From assembly GCA_022703335.1 (NCBI GenBank), contig JAKLDV010000006.1, forward strand, positions 1 through 43,601: a DNA stretch of 43,601 nt, read 5' to 3'. Shown here piece by piece: positions 25,603 through 33,869 of the stretch; position 1 is the first letter of the stretch; each line of letters opens with the position of its first letter. The notes under the pieces were generated by a model. It had not been told where the DNA came from. It did no database searches and saw only the letters and a program-made list of their open reading frames with translations. The stretch is from Elusimicrobiota bacterium (lineage in GTDB: Bacteria > Elusimicrobiota > Elusimicrobia > FEN-1173). Made by a program: the position numbers and the translations under genes.

Positions 25603-26903
25603 TGCGCTCCTGGAACCTCCTCTACGAACGCCAGCCGCTCCAGCTCGACGTCCTCCTCCTGTCGGTGGCGCTGATCCTCCACGCGCCGCTGATGTTCCTC
25701 CATTTCAAGGCGCCGCCCAAACGGCACGGGGCCAAATCCCTTTCGCGGCTGGTCAACATCGACTACATCGAGGAACAGATCAAGAAACGGAAGGAAAAAC
25801 CCGTTGTCCTCCCTCCGAAAATCCCCGAAGCCCCGAAAAAACTCCAGGAGATGGTGAAGAAGGTGGAAGAGGTGAAACAGCAGATCTTCCAGCGTTCCCT
25901 GCCGCCACCGCCCCTGCCGGCGAAACCGAAGATCCAGGACACCATCGCACGCGGACCGGAGGCCAAGTTGCAGGCGAACCTCCTCAAAGACAAACTGGAG
26001 CAGGAAAAACGCCTCCTGCAGGGGAAGGGCTCCTTCGCCGGGAAAGAACTAAAACTCTCCGGCCCCAACGACACCAAGGACCTAAAGATCGGCGGGGGCG
26101 GAGCCGCTCTTACGGCCGGCTCCCGGCTCTCCGCCGTCGGCGGGGCCAACGGCGGCCCGAAACTGCAGGGGAAATCGGGGTTCCAGGTTTCCAAGGACGC
26201 CATGCCGATGTCCATCGGCGGAGACGACGGGGACTTGAAGATCGGCGGCGGGGGGAACATCGTCGTGGTGCCCGTCGGCGCCCGGGCCCAAGCGGACAAA
26301 AGCATTCTCTCTCCCACGGTGGGACTGAAAGACAAAGGCGCCCTGATGGCGCAAGGACCGGGCGGATTGACGCCGCGGGCCGAATCCGCCGCGCCCGCGT
26401 TGGCGGGGACGGGCGGAGCTTCCGCCATCACCATCGGCGGCTCGTCCCGGCAAACCTCGATCTCCGCGCCGCCCGCGGCCGCGGCCAAGGAGGGGAAACG
26501 GCTGGACTCCAAACAGATGCCCAACCCCTTGGCCGACGCGATGAAGACCCCGACGTCGGCCCCCGCCTTGCCGGCCCTGCCGCGGCGCATGGCGCCGAAA
26601 GTGCAGAAACCCATGTTCCTCATCACCGGTCCGCTCGCCGACAGGAAGGCCCTTTCGCGCGTGGTCCCCGAATATCCCGAATGGGCGCGTGAAAAAGGCG
26701 TCGAGGCGGCGGTGCTGATCCAATTCACCGTCACGCCGGAAGGGGCCGTGAAAGACAATATGCTCGTCGTCCGAACATCGGGGTACCCGCCGCTGGACGC
26801 GTTGGCCGTCAAAGCCCTGGCGCAGTGGAAATTCGCGCCTCTTCCGCCGGACCAGTATCGCGACGAGATCGGCACCATCACTTTCAACTTTTCGGTCCAA
26901 TGA
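25599..26903 (+). CDS. TonB-family energy transducer
   Basis: 434 residues. The short N-terminal membrane anchor (LDVLLLSVALILHAPLMFLHF) keeps the histidine typical of TonB anchors. A long linker of about 270 residues is rich in Pro, Lys and Gly, with DLKIGGGG twice. The C-terminal TonB domain (VVPEYPEWAREKGVEAAVLIQFTVTPEGAVKDNMLVVRTSGYPPLDALAVKALAQWKFAP) has the YPxxAR, DGxV-like and AL-WKF patterns. It would link the ExbBD-like channel to an outer-membrane or periplasmic partner. Both ends have ATGA overlaps. Confidence 0.87.
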   Translation: MMRSWNLLYERQPLQLDVLLLSVALILHAPLMFLHFKAPPKRHGAKSLSRLVNIDYIEEQIKKRKEKPVVLPPKIPEAPKKLQEMVKKVEEVKQQIFQRSLPPPPLPAKPKIQDTIARGPEAKLQANLLKDKLEQEKRLLQGKGSFAGKELKLSGPNDTKDLKIGGGGAALTAGSRLSAVGGANGGPKLQGKSGFQVSKDAMPMSIGGDDGDLKIGGGGNIVVVPVGARAQADKSILSPTVGLKDKGALMAQGPGGLTPRAESAAPALAGTGGASAITIGGSSRQTSISAPPAAAAKEGKRLDSKQMPNPLADAMKTPTSAPALPALPRRMAPKVQKPMFLITGPLADRKALSRVVPEYPEWAREKGVEAAVLIQFTVTPEGAVKDNMLVVRTSGYPPLDALAVKALAQWKFAPLPPDQYRDEIGTITFNFSVQ

Positions 26904-27859
26904 AAAAAGACGCGCGGACTCCGCTGTTCTTCCGACTCTTCGGCGTTTTCCTCCTCGGCCTGCTCCTCGGGTCCCGGGCCGGGACCCTGCGCGCCGAAGA
27001 CCCTCAGGCGGCCGCGCCGGTTTCCGCCGCGGTGGAAAACAAGGAGGAGGACTCCCTCGACGTCACCGTCACCGGCGAAGCCAAAGACGAGATCCCCGTC
27101 ATCAAAACGCCGCCGGCGCTGGATATCCCGTTCCGGGAGGTGCTCACGCTTTCGCGCGAAGGCCAAACGGACGCCATCCTGGACCGCCCCGTTGAACACA
27201 TGACTTTCGAACAACAGGTTCAGCTCGTCGAGCTCGAATCCCGGCAGACCGTTTCCCCGCTCATGGTCCAGCTGCCAAAGCCGCCGTTTTTCCGGATCGA
27301 AACCCCGAGGGACGTCAGTCCCGCCCGCTGGGAACTCCAGGTGATCGACCAAAACAACCAGGTGGTCGGCTCCCAGCAGGGGACCAAATTCACCGGGCCG
27401 TTCCTCGAGTGGGACGGGTTCGACGACGGCCGCTTCGGCCTGCGGGTCGGACCTTCCTATAACGCCGTCCTCACCGTGACCGACGACAATGAAAAGAAAC
27501 AACGTTTCTTCGGCGATTCGGTCCAACTGGACGCCCTGCAGTATGAAGAGGACGGCCTGCTCCATGTGGAATTCAACAACGCGCGGCTCTATGAGCGGGG
27601 TTCCGCCGATTTCTCGACGGAGATGGACCCTCTTCTGGAAGCGGCGCTGGACATCATGCGCCGAAGGGTAGGGACGCCGTTCCGCGTCATCGTTTACGAA
27701 AAACCGGAGCTCTCCGCGCTCGCCCAGAAGCGTCTCGACACATGGAAAAAGTTCCTTCAGGACAACCTCGTCATCGGAACGGACGACATCACCCTGGTCA
27801 CCATGGTCCCGCGCGAGAGGGGCCCGATCACCGCGGTCATGATGCTTTCTCAGCCGTAA
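26900..27859 (+). CDS. Exported protein with a divergent OmpA-like C-terminal domain
   Basis: 319 residues. The ATG at 26900 overlaps the TonB stop (ATGA). A signal peptide (FRLFGVFLLGLLLGSRAGTLRA) and a proline/acid-rich stretch come first, then a beta-rich middle (WELQVIDQNNQVVGSQ, FLEWDGFDDG). The last 110 residues look like a degenerate OmpA domain: LYERGSADFSTEMDPLLEAALDIM, and LAQKRLDTWKKFL at the position of L-S-x2-R-A-x2-V-x3-L, with the peptidoglycan-contact Arg kept. The usual GHTD motif is not recognisable. I infer a Pal-like partner of the upstream channel. The assignment rests on pattern only. Confidence 0.62.
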   Translation: MKKDARTPLFFRLFGVFLLGLLLGSRAGTLRAEDPQAAAPVSAAVENKEEDSLDVTVTGEAKDEIPVIKTPPALDIPFREVLTLSREGQTDAILDRPVEHMTFEQQVQLVELESRQTVSPLMVQLPKPPFFRIETPRDVSPARWELQVIDQNNQVVGSQQGTKFTGPFLEWDGFDDGRFGLRVGPSYNAVLTVTDDNEKKQRFFGDSVQLDALQYEEDGLLHVEFNNARLYERGSADFSTEMDPLLEAALDIMRRRVGTPFRVIVYEKPELSALAQKRLDTWKKFLQDNLVIGTDDITLVTMVPRERGPITAVMMLSQP

Positions 27860-27865
27860 AAACAT

Positions 27866-28903
27866 ATGCCGAATTCGATGGAACTCAAGACCGTTCGCGT
27901 CAAAAATCGCCGGTGGGCCGCCGTCTTCCTCGCCGGAGGGCTCCTGTTCCTTGCCCCGACGCTCCCCGCGGCCGAGATGAACCGGGTCATCCACAACGCC
28001 ATGAAGCTTTACGAAAAGGGGAATTACGACAAGGCCCTGAAACAGTTCATCAAAGTATTGAAAAGCGATCCCAACAACTCCATGGCGCGGGAATACATGC
28101 TCCTCTGCAGCCAGAAGATCGTCGAAACCAAATTGGGGCCGTCCACCGCGGAAACCGTCGAAAAGGAAATCAACGTCGCCAAGCAGCTCCAGGAAATCAA
28201 CACGGCCGAACCTTCGCCGCTGACCGGCGCCGGGCTGGGGATCCCGGGCGCGGACAGCGACCTGTCGGCAAAAAAAGACGTTCTGTCTCCCCTGGAAGCC
28301 ATTTTTGCCAAAGCCGCGGAAGCCTCGCCGCCGCCGCCCGTGGACGATGTCGTGGACAACGTTCCGGAACCGGACGCCGCCCCCATCTCCGAACTCCCCG
28401 GCATGGAAGCCGCCACGACCGCCCCCGCCCCGACGCCGGCCGGGCTCGACGCGGCGGCCCCGGGAACGGCCCTCGCGGCGCCGGCGGCCTCGGCGTCGGC
28501 CGCACCGGCCCCCACAAGCTCTCCGTCTTCTCCGACCAACGCCCAAGACATCCTCCGGCACCGACAGGGGCTCGCCGACGATCTCCGCCGGCGTCACCTG
28601 GGAACGGAAAACATCGTCCAACTGGAAGCCCACCGCGGCCACTTGGAAGTGAACCTTTTCCTCGACCGCCTCTTCCTTCCCCTGTCGGACATCCTGCGGG
28701 ACGATGCCTACGTCATCCTGGATCACGTCATCTTCGAAATCCGCCGGGACGTCAAACGCCGGGTCTCCTTCAAGGCCGTGGACACCACCTCGCCGGCCGT
28801 CCGCAGTTCTCTGCCCCAACTCACCTCGAAACGCTGCACCGTGGTTTTTTCCTACCTTCTCTACCGCTCCCTCGAACAAAAAGGGCCGACCGCCCGGCCG
28901 TAA
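27866..28903 (+). CDS. Membrane-anchored or exported protein with TPR-like start and divergent OmpA-like end
   Basis: 345 residues. A basic N-terminus precedes WAAVFLAGGLLFLAPTLPAA, a signal peptide or anchor. One TPR-like pair follows (AMKLYEKGNYDKALKQFIKVLKSDPNN). The centre (about 130-240) is a low-complexity Ala/Pro linker. The C-terminus resembles MotB/OmpA: LEVNLFLDRLFLPLSDILRDDAYVILDHV, VSFKAVDTT and LTSKRCTVVFSYLL, retaining the Asp and Arg positions of the peptidoglycan site. It could tether the TolQRR/TonB complex to the cell wall. An ATG at 27878 is an alternative start. Confidence 0.6.
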   Translation: MPNSMELKTVRVKNRRWAAVFLAGGLLFLAPTLPAAEMNRVIHNAMKLYEKGNYDKALKQFIKVLKSDPNNSMAREYMLLCSQKIVETKLGPSTAETVEKEINVAKQLQEINTAEPSPLTGAGLGIPGADSDLSAKKDVLSPLEAIFAKAAEASPPPPVDDVVDNVPEPDAAPISELPGMEAATTAPAPTPAGLDAAAPGTALAAPAASASAAPAPTSSPSSPTNAQDILRHRQGLADDLRRRHLGTENIVQLEAHRGHLEVNLFLDRLFLPLSDILRDDAYVILDHVIFEIRRDVKRRVSFKAVDTTSPAVRSSLPQLTSKRCTVVFSYLLYRSLEQKGPTARP

Positions 28904-28953
28904 TTTTCAGAAGTTCTGCTGAAAAATTCCCGATTTCCGGCGCCGACCGAAAA

Positions 28954-28979
28954 TCCCCGGAGGACACGGGACTTTTTTT
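28954..28979 (+). terminator. Candidate intrinsic terminator after the envelope operon
   Basis: TCCCCG-GAGGACA-CGGGA forms a short GC-rich stem with one bulged C, then a CTTTTTTT run. It lies 50 nt after the last gene of the + strand run and before the next promoter, the right place to end the long 17680-28903 transcript. A second hairpin (TTTTCAG...CTGAAAA, about 28906-28929) precedes it but has no T-run. The stem is short, so confidence is moderate. Confidence 0.5.
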
Positions 28980-29012
28980 CGCCCCCGACGGCCGCGGCGT
29001 TCCGTCGGTGAT

Positions 29013-29042
29013 TTGACAGAAAAAAATAAAATGTAGTAAAGT
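29013..29042 (+). promoter_or_regulatory. Sigma-70-type promoter of the PHP phosphoesterase gene
   Basis: A perfect -35 TTGACA (29013-29018), an 18-nt A-rich spacer and a -10 TAAAGT (29037-29042, 4/6 match) sit in the 249-nt gap after the envelope operon. Transcription would start near 29049, leaving a leader of about 100 nt before the ATG at 29153. No other conserved element is visible in the gap. Confidence 0.6.
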
Positions 29043-29152
29043 GCTTACGGCTTCCGCGCATTGCTTAAAAATTTTTCTCGCTGACTCGCCGCAACGCCGG
29101 AAAAATATTCTTCACGCGATATCCCCGCCAAATCGAGATCTTCCGAGGTTTT

Positions 29153-30085
29153 ATGAATGACGTCCATCGCCACGCGTCGCCTCTCCCGCCGTCCATGACC
29201 ACCCCCCTCGCCTGTGATTTCCACACGCATTCCAACTACTCCGACGGCGTCCTCACGCCCTCCCAGCTGGTCCGGGCGGCGCGGGAGGCCGGGCTGGGCG
29301 TCATCTCCCTCACCGACCACGACATCACGGACGGCGTCGAAGAAGCCCAGGCGGAAGGCCGCCGCGCGGGCGTGGAAGTGATCCCCGGCGTGGAGCTCTC
29401 CGCCGGCGTCCGCAACGCCTACGGCGTGGAGACGGAAATGCACGTGCTCGGTTATTTCATCAACCCCAGGAACAGCCATCTCCAGCAGACCCTCGCCATG
29501 TTCCGAAAAACCCGCCTCAAACGGGCCGAACACATGGTCGCCAAACTGGCGCACTTGGGGATGCGGCTCAAAGCCGAAAAGATCGATGAACAATCCCAGG
29601 GGAAAACCGTCGGCCGGCCCCACATCGCCCGGGCGCTGGTGGCCGCGGGGTTCATCGGCAATTACCAGGAGGCCTTCGACAAGTACTTAAAGGAAGGGAA
29701 ACCCGCCTATGTCTCCAAAGCCCTCATGTCGCCCCTGGAATGCATCCAGCTGATCCACCGGGCCGGCGGGCTGGCGGTGGTGGCCCACCCCTTCTACGGC
29801 GGACCGCGACAAAGGCAGACCTGGGACTTCCTGATAAAAAACGGGCTCGACGGTATCGAGGCCCACCACTCGCATCACCCGCCCCACACGGCGAAACATT
29901 ACGAAACGCTGGCCCGCGATTACGGCATCCTCGTCACCGGCGGCTCCGATTTCCATTCCGCCGAAAACGGCCCCACGGGGAACCTCGGCGACGTCCGCAT
30001 GCCCCATCGCGCCTTCGCCGAGATGCGCGCCCGGAAAGAGATTCTGGACGCGCAAAACCTCTGCATCCTCCAGCACGCCTCCTGA
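29153..30085 (+). CDS. PHP-domain phosphoesterase (RNase AM/YciV-like)
   Basis: 310 residues. The PHP metal motifs occur in order: DFHTHSNYSDG (H24, H26), SLTDHDIT, IPGVELSAG, GGLAVVAHPFYGG and the final GSDFHS. A helical insert (about 95-170) separates the motifs, as in the YciV/RNase AM and TrpH group, which acts on 3',5'-bisphosphate nucleotides or the 5' ends of small RNAs. The ATG at 29153 follows CGAGG by 6 nt; an ATG at 29195 would still leave the PHP domain whole. It appears to be a single gene with its own promoter. Confidence 0.86.
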   Translation: MNDVHRHASPLPPSMTTPLACDFHTHSNYSDGVLTPSQLVRAAREAGLGVISLTDHDITDGVEEAQAEGRRAGVEVIPGVELSAGVRNAYGVETEMHVLGYFINPRNSHLQQTLAMFRKTRLKRAEHMVAKLAHLGMRLKAEKIDEQSQGKTVGRPHIARALVAAGFIGNYQEAFDKYLKEGKPAYVSKALMSPLECIQLIHRAGGLAVVAHPFYGGPRQRQTWDFLIKNGLDGIEAHHSHHPPHTAKHYETLARDYGILVTGGSDFHSAENGPTGNLGDVRMPHRAFAEMRARKEILDAQNLCILQHAS

Positions 30086-30166
30086 CCGGCCCCGTTCCGC
30101 GGCGGCCTTTCTTTCCGCGGCGCGCCCCCTTGAAAACGGCGCCGCCGTCCGACGGAACAAAATTCC

Positions 30167-30195
30167 TTGACACTCCCACGGAAGCTTCTTAATAT
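30167..30195 (+). promoter_or_regulatory. Sigma-70-type promoter of the decarboxylase gene
   Basis: A perfect TTGACA (30167-30172), exactly 17 nt of spacer and TAATAT (30190-30195, 4/6 match to TATAAT) form the best -35/-10 pair seen in the window. It lies in the 229-nt gap before the decarboxylase, predicting a start near 30202 and a leader of about 110 nt. A weaker TGCTAAACT lies at 30276-30284. Confidence 0.65.
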
Positions 30196-30314
30196 TTGAA
30201 CTCGCCGTAGGAAATTCGCCGAGCGCGGCCCCTCTCCGTTTATCACTGTTCGGACCGCCTTTTCGTTTCGGAAGTTGCTAAACTTTCACATTCACCGACG
30301 TCACAGATGAGGTC

Positions 30315-31768
30315 ATGAGACAGAACAAAACCCCGCTTTTCGACACCGTCCTCGCCCACGCCAAAAACCGCGTGGTCTCCTTTCACACGCCCGGCCACAA
30401 GAACGGGCGCGGCATCGACAAGCGCCTGCGCGATTTCACCGGCCGCAACATGTATTACATGGACGTCACCGTTTTCCCCGAAGTCGATTCCCTTCACGAT
30501 CCCCAGGGACCCATCAAAAAGGCCCAGCAGTTGATGGCCCGGGCCTACGGCGTGGAACACTCCTTCTTCCTGGTCAACGGCTCCTCCGTCGGCAACATGA
30601 TCATGCTGATGTCCTCCTGCCAGCCGGGAGATTCCGTCATCATTTCGCGCAACGCGCACAAATCCGCCATGTCGGGCATCGTCCTCTCCGGCGTCTGGCC
30701 CATCTGGGTGCAGCCCAAGGTGGACCAGAACCTGGACATCCTCTTCGATTCGTCCCCGGAACAGATCGAGGACGCCCTGCGCCGCTATCCCGAGGCGAAA
30801 GCGGTGTTCGTCACCAGCCCCACCTACAACGGCATCACCACCGACCTGGTGCGCATCGCCGAGATCTGCCACTCGCGGGCAAGGTGCTCATGGTGGACGA
30901 GGCGCACGGCCCCCATTTGAAGTTCCACAAGGACCTGCCCGTCTCGGCGGTGGAGGCCGGGGCGGACCTGTGCGTGCAGTCCATCCACAAAATCCTCTCC
31001 GGACTGTCCCAGGGGTCCGTCCTCCACTTTCAATCCGACCTGGTGGACCTGGCCCGCGTGCGGCGCGTCGTCTCCTTCCTGCAGACCACGAGCCCCAACT
31101 ATCTGATCCTCTCGAGCCTCGACCTGGCCCGCCGCCAGGCCGTGATGCACGGGGAATCCATGCTCTCCCGCGTCATCCATCACGCCGAAAGCGCCCGAAA
31201 ACGCCTCAACCAGACGAAAAATTTCTCCTGCTTCGGCCGCAACGAGATCATGGCGCGCGGCTACGACCTCGACGTCACCAAACTGACCGTGAACGTCACG
31301 CGCACGGGTTTCTCCGGCCACGAGATCGAGGACATCCTGGCCAAGGAATACCGGGTCCAGGTGGACGCCTCCGATCTCTTCAACCTGATCGCCATCATGG
31401 GCATCGGCTCGGACAAGTCGGACGTGGACAAACTGGTCTCCTCCCTGGAGGACATCGAGAAGAAATACCACGGCAGCGCGCAGAACTGGGTCCTTCAGAT
31501 CCCCACGCTCGCCACCGAAATGGTGATGGTGCCCCGCGACGTTTTCCTTCTTTACAAATCGAAACGCGTGCCTCTTTCCAAAGCCGCCGGGCACATTTCC
31601 GCCCAAACCCTGACGCCCTACCCGCCCGGCATCCCCGTTCTCATCCCGGGGGAACGCATCACGCAGGCCATCGTGGACTACCTCGAGGACCTGGCGGAAA
31701 AGGACATCCGCGTCGTCGGCCAGGAGGGAGAAACCCTCCGCACCATTAAAGTGGTTTCCGTACGATAA
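30315..31768 (+). pseudogene. Orn/Lys/Arg decarboxylase (PLP, fold type I) with a 1-base frameshift
   Basis: The N-terminal half (30315 to about 30879) carries VSFHTPGHKNGRG, LVNGSSVGNMIM and VTSPTYNGITTDL. The C-terminal half continues in the -1 frame with LMVDEAHGPHL, the PLP-lysine motif SIHKILSGLSQGS and a C-terminal domain ending GETLRTIKVV. Adding one G to GGG at 30877-30879 restores CHSRGKVLMVDEAH and a single protein of about 484 residues, the normal size for SpeA/YaaO-type enzymes that make agmatine, cadaverine or putrescine. As written, the first product would end at 30920 without the PLP lysine. A homopolymer sequencing error or a true pseudogene are both possible. Confidence 0.83.
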
Positions 31769-31788
31769 CCCATCAAAGGAGAACAACC

Positions 31789-32193
31789 ATGCCTTCGCGA
31801 AAAAAGAAAGCCGAAAAAAAAGGGGGAAAGGCATCCGGCCGCATCAAAAAACAGCCGGGCACCCAATTTTACGAACGCCGCCTGACCATCATGCGGAACG
31901 ATCTCATGAAGCTCGTTCAGGAAAAACAGCAAAAAGAGATGCCCGACCTCGAGGTCGGGGACGAGGCGGACGCCGCCACGCAATCATCGGAACGGGAACT
32001 GCTCTTTGAACTTTCCGACACCGAACGCCAGACGCTGGATGCCATCGAGGCCGCCCTCCGAAAGATCGAACAGGGGCGGTTCGGGCTCTGCGAATCCTGC
32101 CACAAAAAGATCCTCCGCACCCGGCTGCGGGCCATGCCGCAGGCCCGGTACTGCATCAACTGCCAGGCCCGGTTCGAACGGCCTCGCTTTTAA
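31789..32193 (+). CDS. DksA/TraR C4 zinc-finger protein
   Basis: 134 residues. A lysine-rich N-terminus leads into a helical, acidic coiled-coil region (MPDLEVGDEADAATQSSERELLFELSDTERQTLDAIEAALRKI), then the zinc finger C101-x2-C104 ... C122-x2-C125 (GLCESCHKKI, YCINCQARFE). Proteins of this family enter the secondary channel of RNA polymerase and tune initiation with ppGpp. AAAGGAG lies 8 nt before the ATG. It is 20 nt downstream of the decarboxylase and probably shares its promoter. Confidence 0.9.
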   Translation: MPSRKKKAEKKGGKASGRIKKQPGTQFYERRLTIMRNDLMKLVQEKQQKEMPDLEVGDEADAATQSSERELLFELSDTERQTLDAIEAALRKIEQGRFGLCESCHKKILRTRLRAMPQARYCINCQARFERPRF

Positions 32194-32268
32194 TTCACCG
32201 GGCCCTCTTTTTCGCGCGGCCGCCGCACCGCTTTCCGCCTCCGCCCACGCGGCGGCTATTCTTGAACT

Positions 32269-32277
32269 TGTTATAAT
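32269..32277 (+). promoter_or_regulatory. Extended -10 promoter upstream of the aminopeptidase gene
   Basis: TGTTATAAT is a TGn extension plus a perfect TATAAT, identical to the box before the wbqC-like gene. It lies in the gap after the dksA-like gene, predicting a start near 32284, about 100 nt before the preferred aminopeptidase ATG. No -35 of note is visible. Confidence 0.58.
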
Positions 32278-32384
32278 GAACGGATGCGGCCGATCCGACC
32301 GGTGACCCCGGTCCGGACATGAAAGAATTTCCAACCTCGAGGAACGGGACCGGTTCCCGCTTCCTCCTCAAAAGGATGCCCTCT

Positions 32385-33869
32385 ATGACACGCTTTTCAC
32401 TCTCCGACCGTTTTGATCCCAAGGACCCCTTGGCGGTGTTCGTTTTTCAAAAAGGGCAGCAGCTCTTCTGGGACGGGGCGGCCAAGAACTGCCCTCCGGC
32501 CGTATTACAAACGGCCAAGGAGGACGGTTACCGGGGGAAACCGGGAGGATCGTTCATCGTCCGGCCGCCGGAGGGGAAACCCGCCCAGCGGTTGCTCCTT
32601 CTGTCCGCCGGCGAGCGGGACGAACTTCGGCCTCCGGTTTTCCGTCTTCTGGGGGCCACCGCCGCCAAACGCGCTTCCGATGTCGGGATGAAGACGCTCA
32701 ACGTCCGGCTTCCGAAGGCCTCGGGCCCTTTGGAAAAAAACATCGAGGCCTTTGTGGAAGGTTTTCTTCTGGGGAGCTACCGGTATCTGCGCCACAAATC
32801 GTCGCCGGACAAAACGGTCATGCCCGACGAGATCGTCTTCCTTGTTCCGGAAAAAAGACGGGTCTCACTGGACGCGGCGATCTCCCAAGGCGCGCTTTAC
32901 GCGGAAATGACCAATTATGCCCGGGATCTCATCAACGAACCTCCCAGCCTGAAAACTCCGGAGATGCTGTCCCAAAAAGCATCCGAGCTGGCCGGGGACC
33001 GGATAAAAGTCGAAATCTTTAAAAAAGACGTCCTGGCCAAGCGGGGGATGTTCGCCCTGCTGGGCGTCAACCGTGGCAGCGCCCACCCGCCGGCGCTCGT
33101 ACACCTGCGATACGTCCCCGCCGGCAAACCCAAGGCCCGCCTCGCCCTGGTCGGCAAAGGCATCACCTTCGATTCCGGCGGCCTTTCCCTGAAAGCATCC
33201 GGTGGCATGAAAACCATGAAATGCGACATGTCCGGCGCCGCCGCGGTCTTCGCCGTTTTCCACGCCCTCCGTCGCCTTCAACCCCGGCTGGAGGTACACG
33301 GCATCACCCCGCTCACGGAGAACATGCCGGACGGCAACGCCTACAAACCCGGGGACGTCCTTCGGGCGGCCAACGGCAAGACCATCGAGGTATTGAACAC
33401 GGACGCCGAGGGACGGCTCGTCCTGGCCGACGCCCTTTCTTTCGCGGCGGACCTGAAACCGGACGCCATCGTGGACGTGGCCACGCTGACCGGTGCGGCC
33501 ACCGTGGCCCTGGGAAAAGCTTATACGGCCCTGATGTCCAACAACGACGTTATGACGGAAAAGATCCGGCGGGCCTCGGAGAAATCCGGCGAAAAAATCT
33601 GGCGTCTGCCCCTGGAACCCTCCTATAAGGAACACCTCCACAGTGCGGTGGCGGACTTAAAGAACATCGGCAACGAGGGGGAGGCGGGGACGATCATCGG
33701 CGGCCTCTTCCTGCAGGAATTCGTGGGCCAGACACCCTGGGTCCACCTGGACATCGCCGCCACGGCTTGGACCAACAAAGCCACGCCGATGGCCCCGGCG
33801 GGCGCGACCGGCGTGATGGCGCGAACGCTTCTGCGCTACATCCTGGCCGAGGGAGGAGCGGGCCGATGA
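32385..33869 (+). CDS. pepA: Leucyl aminopeptidase, M17 family
   Basis: 494 residues. The C-terminal catalytic domain has GKGITFDSGGLSLK (K258 and D263, metal and catalytic residues), MKCDMSGAAAV and the family signature NTDAEGRLVLADAL (D340, E342, R344). These cytoplasmic di-metal enzymes release N-terminal amino acids from peptides. I prefer the ATG at 32385, preceded by AAAGGA at 8 nt and followed by sequence like the family's N-terminal domain. An in-frame ATG at 32319 would add 22 residues. The stop overlaps the next gene (ATGA). Confidence 0.9.
   Translation: MTRFSLSDRFDPKDPLAVFVFQKGQQLFWDGAAKNCPPAVLQTAKEDGYRGKPGGSFIVRPPEGKPAQRLLLLSAGERDELRPPVFRLLGATAAKRASDVGMKTLNVRLPKASGPLEKNIEAFVEGFLLGSYRYLRHKSSPDKTVMPDEIVFLVPEKRRVSLDAAISQGALYAEMTNYARDLINEPPSLKTPEMLSQKASELAGDRIKVEIFKKDVLAKRGMFALLGVNRGSAHPPALVHLRYVPAGKPKARLALVGKGITFDSGGLSLKASGGMKTMKCDMSGAAAVFAVFHALRRLQPRLEVHGITPLTENMPDGNAYKPGDVLRAANGKTIEVLNTDAEGRLVLADALSFAADLKPDAIVDVATLTGAATVALGKAYTALMSNNDVMTEKIRRASEKSGEKIWRLPLEPSYKEHLHSAVADLKNIGNEGEAGTIIGGLFLQEFVGQTPWVHLDIAATAWTNKATPMAPAGATGVMARTLLRYILAEGGAGR

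Noticed and set aside
25990-26460. Glycine-rich DLKIGGGG repeats in the TonB-like gene as a separate repeat element
   Set aside because: Only two short copies within a typical low-complexity TonB linker; no nucleotide-level repeat array.
25763-28879. 1038-codon open frame on the - strand opposite the TonB and OmpA-like genes
   Set aside because: Translation is low complexity (Gly/Arg/Pro-rich), with no domain, and lies fully opposite well supported genes.
30090-30150. Terminator from CCGCGG repeats after the PHP gene
   Set aside because: The two CCGCGG copies are separated by a pyrimidine run and no T-tract follows the second; pairing is weak.
30870-30885. Programmed ribosomal frameshift in the decarboxylase
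   Set aside because: No slippery heptamer, internal Shine-Dalgarno or downstream structure stands out, and this enzyme family is not known to use one.
30884-31768. A separate gene for the C-terminal half of the decarboxylase
   Set aside because: It begins inside a conserved strand and lacks the N-terminal half of the PLP domain; a 1-base frameshift in one gene explains both parts.
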